Shown: positions 9,274 to 19,300 of the stretch, piece after piece
Layout: each line of letters opens with the position of its first letter
Numbering within the stretch: the stretch's first letter is position 1
Assembly: GCA_902478715.1 (NCBI GenBank)
Contig: CABSMC010000028.1
Coordinates: 1 to 28,637, forward strand
Source: an uncultured Adlercreutzia sp.
GTDB taxonomy: Bacteria; Actinomycetota; Coriobacteriia; Coriobacteriales; Eggerthellaceae
DNA length: 28,637 nucleotides
Direction: 5' to 3'
Program-made: the position numbers and the translations under genes
Notes under the pieces: generated by a model
The model's database searches: none
What the model saw: only the letters and a program-made list of their open reading frames with translations
Told to the model about the DNA's origin: nothing

Positions 9274-9810
9274 TTACACGGTTTCGTCGCTGAGTTGCTG
9301 AAGCAACGCAGCATATCGAAATATTGCCGAAAGTGAGTACATAATAGCAGAAAAGGCTAGCATACCGACGTTGAGATCAAGCGTCGATGCGGCGATTCCA
9401 TCATTAATGAAAACTTGAAATCCAAGTTGCGGTATAACTTGATACGCAATTCCTGCAGAAAAGGCTAGCTCTATGACCACTAGCGCGAACGCCAAACCTG
9501 AGATTCGTTTAAGCCTATCTGCCTGCTCGATAGAAAGAGGCGGCTTGCCATTCGCAACAGTCGACAAAAGAAAAATAAGACTTAGCAAAATGCCGAAAAT
9601 CAATAGACCGTGAACGATGCTATACGCCACAAACCAAAGATCGCCATAATTGCCAGCCGAAAGAACAGAGTAGCCCGACATCGTCAACGCCGACAACCAG
9701 AAAAGGCCATAAACGACGAGAGCAGCAAGAAAAACAACACGGATGATCTTGCATGCACGCGCGGCTTTTAAGAGGCGATTGTCAAGCTCTTGCATCTCCC
9801 TGTCGACCAT
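9274..9810 (-). CDS. DUF2975 family four-helix membrane protein
   Basis: The 178-residue product has four hydrophobic segments: VVFLAALVVYGLFWLSAL, IVHGLLIFGILLSLIFLL, LAFALVVIELAFSAGIAY and VGMLAFSAIMYSLSAIFRY. The arrangement, length and downstream XRE partner fit DUF2975, a family of unknown biochemical role. ATG 9810 (MVDREMQEL) is preceded by AAAGGTG at a good distance; earlier in-frame starts up to 9876 overlap the small peptide gene and lack such a site. The stop is 10 bases from the XRE start. Codon use is distinctly AT-richer (AGA, ATA, TTA) than the flanking genes, which hints at separate acquisition. Only 55 bases separate it from the upstream peptide gene, with no terminator visible there. 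Confidence 0.8.
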   Translation of the reverse strand: MVDREMQELDNRLLKAARACKIIRVVFLAALVVYGLFWLSALTMSGYSVLSAGNYGDLWFVAYSIVHGLLIFGILLSLIFLLSTVANGKPPLSIEQADRLKRISGLAFALVVIELAFSAGIAYQVIPQLGFQVFINDGIAASTLDLNVGMLAFSAIMYSLSAIFRYAALLQQLSDETV

Positions 9811-9865
9811 ATGCACCTTTCTAAATATCATGCTCTCTAACCCCATTGCAGGAATTGCAAATCTC

Positions 9866-9952
9866 TTAAATCCCAATCTTTAGACAGGGATTTCCTGTAG
9901 GGCCGATTACCCCGCAAATGCTCAGCGGCTCTGCATCGCTATAGAACAGCAT
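9866..9952 (-). CDS. 28-residue two-cysteine peptide, candidate RiPP precursor
   Basis: A short gene, below usual ORF cut-offs, starts 17 bases after the maturase stop. It encodes 28 residues: it begins MLFYSDAEPLSIC, continues through GVIGPTGNPC and ends LKIGI, then TAA. Cysteines are at positions 13 and 23. The Shine-Dalgarno AAAGGAGGTG (9967-9958) is nearly the full anti-16S complement and sits 5 bases before ATG, far stronger than most sites in the window. Position, size, cysteine content and the adjacent SPASM maturase are what is expected of a substrate for thioether or C-C crosslinking. I do not recognise the sequence as a named precursor family. No double-glycine leader cut site or dedicated exporter is visible nearby. 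Alternative: a regulatory leader peptide for the DUF2975 gene. Confidence 0.72.
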   Translation of the reverse strand: MLFYSDAEPLSICGVIGPTGNPCLKIGI

Positions 9953-9957
9953 GATTC

Positions 9958-9967
9958 CACCTCCTTT
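9958..9967 (-). promoter_or_regulatory. Very strong Shine-Dalgarno site of the peptide gene
   Basis: AAAGGAGGTG is complementary to the 16S rRNA 3' end over essentially its whole length and is 5 bases from the ATG at 9952. It falls between the maturase stop (9972-9970) and the peptide start, so it serves only the peptide. This would give the peptide a much higher translation rate than the maturase, as expected of a substrate and its enzyme. Confidence 0.85.
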
Positions 9968-9969
9968 CT

Positions 9970-11361
9970 TTAGTTGCGGCCTAACATTGCCTCAAAAAGC
10001 AGACGGTAGAACGTCCGCATGAGGGCACAATAGGGATCGCGGGCCTCAACGTCACCCGTGGCGAAATAGGCGCGAGCGCGGCAACCGCCCCCGCACAGAT
10101 AGCGGATCTCGCAATCGGCGCAGGCGACCAGCTCGCCCACACGGGGCGCAGGGGCGCGGCGTGCGGCCAAGCAGCCGGGATCTTCCAAAAGCGACCCCAA
10201 GCAAAACGCCTCGTCGTGCATCATATGGCAGGGGAACACCTCGCCGTCGGCCGACACGCTCACCATGGCGCATCCCGCACCGCAGCCGCAGGTCGTCGTC
10301 AAGCGCGTGCTCACCGGCGTGTCGGACAACACGGGCACCCCGTCGCACGACAGGGCCAGCGTTGCCTGCGCCAAACGCGCAAGCGCCGCATCATCGGGAA
10401 TGACCGCCGCCAGCTCGTCGTTTTCCAACGGTGCGGACAGCAGACTGAAATTCATGGTAGCGCCAAGAGAATCGGCCAGGGCGACATACTCCCCCAACGC
10501 ATCGATATTGCCCGCATGGGCCGTTGGAATGATATGGGGCGCAATACCCGCCTCGCGGATCATCTCGACCGCCGCCACAAGGCGCTCGAACAAGGGCTCG
10601 CGACGGATGACGGGCGCTGTTTCAGCATTGGGGCCGTCGAAGGACACCGAAACGCGACCCACGTAGGGCGCGATGGCAGCCAGCTTTTCTGGCGTGACGG
10701 CCGTGCCGTTGGTGAGCACGTCCACCGAGTCGATGCCGCGCTCGCGCACATAGGCGACGATGGCGGGCAGGTCGTCGCGCAGGAAGGGCTCGCCACCGGA
10801 GATGACCACATGCTGGCAGCCGGCATCGGCCAAAGCGTCGATGATGACCCGCAGCTCGTCCAGCGTCAGATCGCGCCGAGCGTTGCGGGCATCCACCGCC
10901 GAGTAGCAGCCGATGCAGTTCAAGTTGCAATGGTGCGTGACGTGCAGGTACGCCGACTGCAGCGGCACAGGCGAGTCGAACGCGGCCATGTTGGCACCCT
11001 CAGCCGCGGCGCTTCCCGCATCTCCGGCACCCTCCACGCTTTCCTCGCGCTCGACATCCTCCGGGCGTTCGGTATCTTCCGCGCCTTTCCCCAAGGCCCC
11101 TTCGTCAGCCCCCTCCGCACCTTCCCTCAATGCCACGCCATCGGCGCTCTCCCCTTCCACGACAAAGCCGCCACGGCGCAAATGGGCGGGCAAATCCGCA
11201 TGCACTGCGGCGACCTCTGCTTCGGTCACGTCCTCGGAAAACATGCGATGGCACACGGCGGCGCCCTCCGGCGTGAGCCCGATGGAGTAGCCAGTCGCGG
11301 TGTTGCCGATCATGGGGATGGAAAAGGGAGCGTGCTCCACTACGTTAGGGCCGAACCTCAC
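9970..11361 (-). CDS. Radical SAM/SPASM peptide maturase
   Basis: This 463-residue enzyme carries the radical SAM cluster motif CNLNCIGC (C145, C149, C152) in a TIM-barrel domain, with the SAM-binding GGEPF motif following. The C-terminus has a full SPASM pattern: C364, G-X4-C ending at C378, then CADC, X5, C, X3, C (C414, C417, C423, C427) and C445, expected to hold two auxiliary 4Fe-4S clusters. Such proteins crosslink or otherwise modify ribosomal peptides. Residues 1-70 (ATGYSIGLTPEGAAVCHRMF) resemble a PqqD-like recognition element; residues 70-128 form an acidic Glu/Ala/Gly linker. The GTG start at 11361 has GGAG 7-8 bases upstream. It heads a unit with the 28-residue peptide, DUF2975 and XRE genes. 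Family assignment is secure; the modification made is unknown. It could also be an anaerobic sulfatase-maturase relative, but no sulfatase is near. Confidence 0.9.
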   Translation of the reverse strand: MRFGPNVVEHAPFSIPMIGNTATGYSIGLTPEGAAVCHRMFSEDVTEAEVAAVHADLPAHLRRGGFVVEGESADGVALREGAEGADEGALGKGAEDTERPEDVEREESVEGAGDAGSAAAEGANMAAFDSPVPLQSAYLHVTHHCNLNCIGCYSAVDARNARRDLTLDELRVIIDALADAGCQHVVISGGEPFLRDDLPAIVAYVRERGIDSVDVLTNGTAVTPEKLAAIAPYVGRVSVSFDGPNAETAPVIRREPLFERLVAAVEMIREAGIAPHIIPTAHAGNIDALGEYVALADSLGATMNFSLLSAPLENDELAAVIPDDAALARLAQATLALSCDGVPVLSDTPVSTRLTTTCGCGAGCAMVSVSADGEVFPCHMMHDEAFCLGSLLEDPGCLAARRAPAPRVGELVACADCEIRYLCGGGCRARAYFATGDVEARDPYCALMRTFYRLLFEAMLGRN

Positions 11362-11505
11362 TGCACGCTCCTCTGCGCATCATGGGATAGTGCAGTTAGT
11401 ATGCGGCAGACGCAAGGCCTCGAATGCCGAATATGTCATTATTTACGGCGAGTCTTAGCAGATGGCGCTATATTTCCCATGGTGTGACAGGATTATTAGC
11501 CATTA

Positions 11506-11529
11506 AAATGGCCCCTCCGAAAAGGGGCC
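11506..11529 (-). terminator. Terminator of the HtrA gene
   Basis: Arms GGCCCCT (11510-11516) and AGGGGCC (11523-11529) with a 6-base loop are followed on the minus strand by ATTTTAAT. It lies 60 bases past the HtrA stop. The rest of 11362-11589 carries no gene I can support and no convincing promoter for the maturase. Confidence 0.75.
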
Positions 11530-11589
11530 GAGATTGATCGAGTTGTGGCGTCAACGCAGTAGCCTGCGCACGCCCACGCACCGCGCCGT

Positions 11590-13182
11590 TTAGCGCTGGC
11601 GGCCGAAGAGGTCTTCCAGGCTGTAGCCGTTCATCGACTGCTCCTGGCTCTGCTGCTCCTGCTTAGCCTTTTGGCTGGCGGAGTCATCGCCCAGGGTCAC
11701 CTGCACCTCTTTCTCCTGGCCACCGCTGTTCACCGTGAGGGTGACGGTGTCGCCGGGGTTCTTGGTGCGCACGTCCAGCATGAGGTCGGAAGCCGACTCA
11801 ACCGCCTGTCCGTCGAAGGCGGTGATGATGTCGCCGGGCACGATGCCCGCGGCGGCCGCGCCGGAATCGGGGGTGACGGCGGCCACGTAGGCACCGGTGT
11901 CGACGGGCAGCCCGTAGCGAGACGCCGTCGCCGCGCTCACCGTGGAGAGGCTCACGCCGAGCTGAGCATGGGTCGGCGTCTCACCGGCGATGATCTGCTG
12001 GGCCAAGTTGATGGCGTAGTTCACGGGAATGGCGAAGCCGACGCCGGAGTAGTTGCCGGAGTACGAGGTGATCAGCGTGTTGATGCCGATGAGCTTGCCC
12101 TCGTCATCCACAAGCGCGCCACCGGAGTTGCCGGGGTTGATGGCCGCGTCGGTCTGGATCATGTTCGGATAGATGGTGATCTCGCCGGTACCGCCAGATT
12201 GCATCGATTCCTGGGCATCCATGATCTGCGAGCGGCTCGTGGCGGACACGATGCCCGTGGCCACGGACTGCTCCAGGCCGAAGGGGCTGCCCAGCGTCAT
12301 GACCCATTCGCCGATGGTCAGGTTGTCGGAGTCGCCAAGCTCCATAACCGTAAGACCGCTGGCGTCCTTGGCTTTCAGCACGGCCACGTCGGAGGAGGGG
12401 TCGGTGCCCACGAGATCGGCCTCGTAGGTCTCTCCGGCGACCATGACCTCGTAGGCGCTGCCGCCTTCCACCACATGGTTGTTGGTGATGATGTAGCCGT
12501 CCTCGGTCAGCACGACGCCGGAACCCTGGGAGTAGGCCACCAGCTCACCGGAGCCTTCGCTCTGGCCGCCATACTGGTAGCCGAAGTACTGGCTCATCGC
12601 ATCATTCTGGGAAGCGTCGGCATACACGGTGATGGCAGCCACCGAGGGCAGGCACTTCGCGGACACCGCCTCGGCCAACGTCGGATCCTCGCTCGGCGCG
12701 ATGACCGTCGTCTCGCCCGTGGAGGGATCGGTGACGACCGACGAAGTGCCCGAGTTGGAGCCGCCCGGGATCATCGCGCCCGCAATACCCCAGACGCCGA
12801 AGGCGAGCACACAGGCCACGAGCGCGCCGGCGAAGGCGATGAGAAACGTCTTGCCGCCGTTGCCCTTGGGAGCCGCGTGCTGGGCATGCATGGACACGGG
12901 TTCAGCCTCGTAGGTTTGCTGGCCGTAGACCTGTCCGGCAGAATGCTGCGCAGAACCGGGCGCCTGCTGAGCCCCGTAGCCATAGGGCTGCTGGGCGCCA
13001 TAGCCCGTTGCCTGGCCTGCCTGGCCGGTATAGGTCTGCTGACCGCCGTAGGGCTGAGTGCCCTGGGCGCTGTAGGGCGCAGGCTGAGTCGGCTGCAGCG
13101 GTACCGGCTGCTGCGATGCGGGGATGTGGCCGCCCGAGGCAGAGTCGCCTGGAGGCGTGGGGGTGCTATTGGTGTCGGTCAT
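11590..13182 (-). CDS. htrA: HtrA/DegP-like membrane-anchored serine protease with PDZ domain
   Basis: The 530-residue protein is an S1C (trypsin-like) protease that handles misfolded proteins outside the membrane. Residues 1-110 are a cytosolic head rich in Gln, Pro, Tyr and Gly (QPYGYGAQQ type); residues 112-138 are the single transmembrane anchor. The catalytic triad is visible: His236 in NNHVVEG, Asp265 in DPSSDVAVLK and Ser353 in NPGNSGGALVD. A PDZ domain follows (about 425-510, AAAAGIVPGDIITAFDG), then a Gln-rich tail. ATG 13182 is preceded by AAGGAG at 7 bases; the GTG at 13197 would overlap that site, so I reject it. It is monocistronic, with its own terminator. Repeats upstream (13267-13304) look like control sites. 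Eggerthellaceae and other actinobacterial HtrA proteins share this layout. Confidence 0.93.
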   Translation of the reverse strand: MTDTNSTPTPPGDSASGGHIPASQQPVPLQPTQPAPYSAQGTQPYGGQQTYTGQAGQATGYGAQQPYGYGAQQAPGSAQHSAGQVYGQQTYEAEPVSMHAQHAAPKGNGGKTFLIAFAGALVACVLAFGVWGIAGAMIPGGSNSGTSSVVTDPSTGETTVIAPSEDPTLAEAVSAKCLPSVAAITVYADASQNDAMSQYFGYQYGGQSEGSGELVAYSQGSGVVLTEDGYIITNNHVVEGGSAYEVMVAGETYEADLVGTDPSSDVAVLKAKDASGLTVMELGDSDNLTIGEWVMTLGSPFGLEQSVATGIVSATSRSQIMDAQESMQSGGTGEITIYPNMIQTDAAINPGNSGGALVDDEGKLIGINTLITSYSGNYSGVGFAIPVNYAINLAQQIIAGETPTHAQLGVSLSTVSAATASRYGLPVDTGAYVAAVTPDSGAAAAGIVPGDIITAFDGQAVESASDLMLDVRTKNPGDTVTLTVNSGGQEKEVQVTLGDDSASQKAKQEQQSQEQSMNGYSLEDLFGRQR

Positions 13183-13266
13183 GGAAGGCTCCTTCACGTA
13201 AGGTTGTCCCTATGTGCGCCAAACCTTAGCACGCCCTAGAACTTCTCAACCGTTATGGCAACCCAT

Positions 13267-13304
13267 CGTCACGCTTGCGTCACAGAGATACACCAATCGG
13301 TGTA
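13267..13304 (-). promoter_or_regulatory. Direct repeat and palindrome upstream of htrA
   Basis: CGTCAC-GCTTG-CGTCAC (13267-13283) is a perfect direct repeat with 11-base spacing, the geometry bound by OmpR-type response regulators. Next to it, TACACC-AATC-GGTGTA (13289-13304) is a perfect palindrome. They lie 85-120 bases upstream of the htrA start. I see no clear -35/-10 pair, so placement relative to the promoter is unknown. Confidence 0.45.
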
Positions 13305-13336
13305 CGCGCGCCGACCACAACCAAGATGCTTGCAAC

Positions 13337-13363
13337 AGGAAAGGCGCCAAAGACGCCTTTCCT
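13337..13363 (-). terminator. Stem-loop after the surface-protein gene
   Basis: Perfect 10-bp arms AGGAAAGGCG and CGCCTTTCCT enclose a 7-base loop, 20 bases past the stop of the surface-protein gene. The following minus-strand sequence lacks a T run, so it may be a weak terminator or an mRNA 3' stabiliser. Confidence 0.55.
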
Positions 13364-13382
13364 GCACTCGAGTTCTTCTCTC

Positions 13383-16300
13383 TTAGGCGGAACGCCTACG
13401 TCCACGACGGAAGAGGGCCAGTATCGTGAGGACAGCAGAAGCCAACGCACAGACGAGCGCAATCACGGACGCAGTGGTGGCCGCATCGCCCGTCTGAGCC
13501 AAGCGCAACAACGTGCGATCCTTCTTGTCGTCAGCATCGCCTGCATTCCCTACAACGCCGCCCTTAGCGTTCACGTTGGCCGAGGGGTACACCGGATCGG
13601 GATTGCTCACGCCAGGATGTTCGGCGATGAAGGAGCTCCAACCCTCGGAGGGCACAAACGGAGCGCCGGGAACTGAACCCGTGCCGCCAGGCTCGCGAGT
13701 AGAGGGCAGCGTGCCGTGGGCCGTGGCAACGTTGCCCACATCAGCACCAACCGCATCCTCGGTTACCAGCGCGTCGAAGACCAACGTCACGGCAGAGCCT
13801 CCGGCCAAGTCGCCGCACGCCACGGCCAGTACGCGAGTCTTCGTGTCGTAGCAGGAGGCGGACACCTGATGGCTCTCCCCCTTGGCATCGGTCAGCACCA
13901 TGGTGCCGTCCAGCACCTCCAGGCCCGCGGGCACCTCGTCGCGGATGACGGCGTCGTACCACATGGAGTACTGCTTGGCATTACTCACCGTTACCGTGTA
14001 GCGCACCGTGTCGCCCACGTGCGTGCTGCCGTCGGAGCGATCCAGGTTCTCGGCGCTCTTCACCAGCTTCACGTCGGCTGGGCCCTCGTCATCGTCCACC
14101 AGCTTCGGATCGGACGGACTCGCCTTGCCGGGATCGGCCGGCTCCGATTCGGGAATGGCAATGTCCTCGCCCTCGGGAATATCGGGGAAGATGTCCCGAA
14201 TCTCGTCGATGACCTCCTTCTCCTTGTCATCCCATGTGGTGCCGTGGTCCTCGGGGTTGTAGGGGCCGGGCGGCGTGGGATCGCGCTTAATCACCACCGG
14301 TCCCGAGGTCGGGTTGTCGGGATCGAGCTCGGGCACGGTCTGGGAGGGCTGCGTGCCCAGGGGCACCGCCACGTTGGACAGGTCGCCGTTGCCGGAGAGC
14401 GCCTCACCGGTCACCACGCAGTCGAAAGTGACCGTGGCCTGCGTAAGCCCGGGCACGTCCCCCACGCAGAAGCCCAGGGTGCGCGACCCGGCATCCCAAT
14501 CGGCCTCAAAATCACGGTAAACCTTGCCTGTGGCATCGGTCACCACCGCCGAGCCGGACACATAGGAGATGCCGACGGGCAGCGGATCCTTCACGATCGC
14601 ATCGTAGTAGGCGCTGCCGGGCTTGGAGTTCCCCACGGTGATGGTGAAGCGCACCGTGTCGCCCACGAGCGCCGAGGCCTTGTTCGGGCGCTTGTCGAAG
14701 CCGGGCGTCACATTCTCGGCGGTTTTCGTGGTGGCAATGTCGCCACTGGGGCGCGGATCCACGTCGGCCGGTACGATCACCAGGTCGTGGTCGTCCCGGT
14801 CATCGGGATCAACGGGCGCCGGCGGCTCGGGGCGCATCTCGGGCGTGATGGGCACGGTAACGATGACGTTGACGATCTCGGGGTCGGCATCCGGGTCATC
14901 GGGGTTCGGGCGCTCGATGGTCACGGGGATGTCCACGTGGTCGGCCTCGGGATCCTCCTCGATCTTCTTCTGGATCTGCTCGTCCAGCTCCTTCGCGATG
15001 TCGTCGGGCGACTCCGGGTCTTCCTTATCGCCGAACTTCACGATGACGTCGCCCTCCTTGACGGGCTCGCGGGGCGGCTGGCCCTCGGGGGTGTCAGGAT
15101 CGGCCGTGGGATCGTCGGGCGCGGCGGGCTTGCTCGGGTCGTCCGGATCGGCTTTCACGGCCTCGCCGAAGGGCGAGTCGGGCTCCACCGGGCCCACGGG
15201 CACGCCGGGCTTCTTCGGGCTATCAGGGTCGTCGGGGTCTTCGGGCTGCGGGTCCAGCAAGTCGCCGCCCAGTATCTCGGTGGCCGCCGGCCCGTCGGGC
15301 ACGATGGGCTCGGGCTCCTCCGGCTCGGGGGCCGGATGCGGATCGGGCAGCGTCGGGTTCGCCTGCACCTCGGCAGGCGAGGCCGGCAGGCCCTCGGCGG
15401 GAATACGGTCGTCCCAGGCGAACTTGTCGGGGTTCACGCCGTAGATGCCCGCGGTCTTCGACTTGCTCAGCAGGTCGGCCTTCTGCCCATCGGGCTTGGT
15501 CACCACATCGGGTTTCACCTTCACGTCCATCCGGAACTTGTAGGACTGGCCGCCGAACAGCGTGGGCAGGCTCTCGACGACCACCTTGCCGTCGCGCACC
15601 TCGTACTTCACATCAGGCACCTCGTTGCCCTCCGGATCGAGGGCAACGAGGCTCTCGAAGTCGGTATCGACCGGAATACCCAACTCGTACACGGGATTGA
15701 TGCAGGCCGTGTCGTTCTTGGTGTTGGTGGCGGTCACCACGTAGCGCAGCGTGTCGCCCGGCCGGATGGTGCCGTCGCTGCGCGTGGCGTTGTAGGCGTT
15801 CTCGGCCATGGTCAGCTCCGGTTCTTTGGCCAGGTCGGGGAACACGTACACGTCGAAACTCTTGGTCACGCTACTGTAGGCGCCCGTGCCCTTGATAGTG
15901 GCAGTGATAGTGGTCTTACCGGCCGATATTACCTTTGCTTTCGCTCCCACACCATAATCGGTTTTGCCGTCCACGTAGGTGCGCTGGGAGGTGAAGTCAT
16001 TGGGCTCAATCTGGATAACGCTAGGATTGGAGCTGGTGAACACAATATCGCCGATGGAATTCGTCTGCACGTACAGAGGGAACCAGTCTTGGCGAGTCTC
16101 CGTCACCGTCCCCGTGCCTTCATCCACCACATCGCGGAACTCCGACACATCTGTCTGATCCTGAGTACCGCGCAGCTCCAAGGTACCAGGGTCAATCCAA
16201 TCGCGCTCGGTTTTGTCGTCCAGCTTCAGCTTGGCATCGTTGGCGGCCTGCTGATCCTCGGAGAGCCCTTCACCGTTGGGGACGTAGCCAGTACCCGTCT

Positions 16301-19300
16301 CGTTGAACAGACGGAAGTCGGGCGTGGCTAACTCAATTTCCACGGGCACAGACTCATTGGCCGACTCGTAGTAGTTTACGTAGGCGGAGTCGTTATGGGC
16401 AGGTTGCCAGCTCTCGTCTGTCTCCACATCCGTCAACGGGGCCAAAGCCGCCGCCTCGACCACGCCTGCCGTCGATTCGTCGCGCGGACCGGAACCCTTG
16501 CGGGCACTCGTGTACTCCACGTACACAGAGTGCTGATTACCGTCGGCACTTTTGTCTTCCAGCCCGAAAGCCTCCAACTGGCCTCGGGTAAGATTGAAAT
16601 AGGCCATAGTGTGCTCGCGACCCGTAGCGTCAACCTTGATCCACGCCTCCTCGAAAGCAGTGTCCTCAAGATCAGCGCGGTCGAACTCGATGACGCCACC
16701 AAGCGACTCGGGCACCATGCGATCGTCAACGTACAGCTGCAGGCGACCCGTCGGTGCCTTGCAAGTGGGCTTCGACATATTTGATCCGTCGGGATAGGCG
16801 TCGCCGAAAGGCAGCTTATCGCTTGTCACGTCCACGGGCACCACCAGGTGATTGTTCGTGGCAGTGTTGAAGTTGCCGGCGTTCTCGTCCTGAGCCCAGG
16901 TGGGAGCGCTGTACTCCCTCTCCTCTACGGTACCGTCTTCTTTCGTCACCTTCAACTTCACCGGCTCCGAAAGCTCCCAGGAAGTCTTCGAGGTCACCGG
17001 CGAGATAACGGCCCGCCCCGTGGCCACATGGCCCCAGTAGGTTTGGGCGAACGTAGCGTTGCTCGCGTACTGGTCAGAACGCACTTCGATATCGTACAGG
17101 CCGGCATCGGCAGGGGCCTCCGTGCTTGTGGAGGCGGCGCTCAAAGCGTTGCCATCCTCGTCCATCTGCTGGAAGTTATACTTAATGTAGTTGTTATCAT
17201 CAAGCTTGCCATCGGCAGGGTTCTCCACAGGAATGGGCTTCTCCTCCACGTCGATTCCCTTGAGCCCCTCGCCGTCGTAGTACTTGCTCCAGTTCTTCTC
17301 CACAAACGTCTCATCAAGGGTGAACTCTTCCCACTCCTTGACGGTCGTGCCCGTATTGCCCTCGGGAAGCGTCGTCTTAGAAGTGAGCAATTTATCTCCC
17401 ACGTAGTAGGAGAAGTTCGCGTCAATCTGGTGGTTTTTGTTCGTTCCATCGGGAAGCCACAAATAGAGCTTTCCCTCATTCAAACGTGCAGGTGCCCCAT
17501 AGAGGGGATCAGTCAGGAACTTGTCGATGAGCAGCTCCCACGATTCCAGTTTGGCATCAAAGTCGGGGGTCACCTGCTCCTTGTCGGCCATTGCCTGAAT
17601 CTTCGACTTTACATCGACGGTAATCATGCCAACCTTTGTGGTCATGGCCAAATCGCCCCACGCCTTACCGTCGCCGTCATTGCCTTGGAACTTGAAACCC
17701 GTCGAGTTGGTGCCACAATATACCGAACCACCTGTGATGATAACGTAGCCACCCTCGCCGCCAATATCAAGAAAACCAGACTGCTGCGTTGAATCAGCTT
17801 CGGGTAACAGGGTGCCTCCAGTAACAAGAATGGTTTTACCTGTGTTGGTTCCACCGCATCCTTGGCCGAAAGCGTTGCTGTGGGTCCAGCCCTTAGAGCG
17901 CACAAACCCGCCATTGATTGTAATATCGCCGGCAATTGTGGAACTTGCATGGCGAGAAAGCAGCGCGTCACGCAGAGGATATGTGCGCTTATTATCCCTC
18001 GACATACCGCCGTTATAAGTACATCCGCCGCCGATGCCGGCACCGTGATAGGAGCCTAGAGCCACAATAGTGCCGCCGTTGATAATAGTGGTGGTACCTC
18101 CGCCAGCATGGCCCCCGCCGATACCGCAACCGGCCCCATTGGTACCAGGGTCGTTGGCCTCAGCGGTAATGATGCCGCCGTTGAACGTCATAAAGCCGGA
18201 GTTTTCCAAAGGGCCTCCGCCAATGGCCGCCGAGCGAATACCACCCATTACGTGGAGCGTGCCCGCCTGGCGACTCTCAAGGTTGGATAAGCTTGATGCG
18301 AGATCTTTGCCATCGCCGGTAGACGCAATCTGCTCTCCATCGCGATTTACATACTGGGTTCCCGCGGGAATTAGCCCATTAACGGGAGCAATCGGATTAC
18401 CCGCAACATCAACATTACGCACTCCATCGTCTATAGTAAGCACCGATCCCTCTCCGCAGCGAAGACCAGGATACTCCGTATTGAAGCTCGGGTCACCAGT
18501 TACAACGGAGGAAAAGGAGCCCGCCCTTAGGACATTGGCTGTGCCATCAGCCAATGTGAGGTGCACCGTAGTTGGGTTCTTCACATCCGCGTGGTTTATC
18601 TCCACCGTATCATATGTGTTCTGGGTACTATTAGTAGCAATGTCCATGGGGAAATGCGAGGAAATATTTACCCCAGCAAAAGTGATGTCGGCTTTGACGC
18701 CAGGAGCCACACGAATACCGGTAGGCACTGCTTGAGCTGAACTCACAGTATTTTTTATGACGTAAGTACCATCCCGCTTAATAACAAGCATAGACAAGGC
18801 TTCGCTTGGAGTGCCGGATCTTGCAATAGATCGTCCATCTTGGGTCCCTTTTTCGTCAGTGCCACGGCCAATACGCGCATAGGTAATCTTCTCCAGCGCG
18901 TAATCGGTGCCAGGCGTACCGCCGCTGATGGAGAGGCCATCGTAGTCAGTGAACGTGCCCGCCTGGGAGGACACACCGTCTTCGGAAGCAGGCACGGCCA
19001 AAATATCCGACTGGGAATCGGCGACAAGTGCGGCGCTCGAAGCCACCGGAAGGACGACCGGCGCTACGTCAGCGCTGGGAGCGCCCCCCCCCCATGGGGG
19101 TTTCGCCATCTTCGGATGCGGCCGGAGCATCATCCGCATCCAGGACATCATCCGTATCCGACGGCTTAGGCTCATCAGGCGCTGGGCTGGGATCCGCCTC
19201 TGCATCGGGGAACAGTTCATCGCCTTCTGCGGGCACGGTCTCTTCCCCGTCCAAAGGCTTGTCATTCACCTCGAGGAAGTCCGAGGCGCTCTCGTCCCCC

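Noticed and set aside
10216..11487. 423-codon plus-strand ORF over the maturase
   Set aside because: Antisense of the radical SAM gene with no recognisable domain or ribosome site.
11469..11504. 11-codon ORF (MANNPVTPWEI) upstream of the maturase as an alternative RiPP precursor
   Set aside because: No Shine-Dalgarno, lies directly in the terminator tail, and has no Cys; the gene at 9866-9952 is far better supported.
13716..16331. 871-codon plus-strand ORF
   Set aside because: Antisense of the Asp/Pro-rich surface protein, whose minus frame has recognisable DUF11-type domains and a sorting signal.
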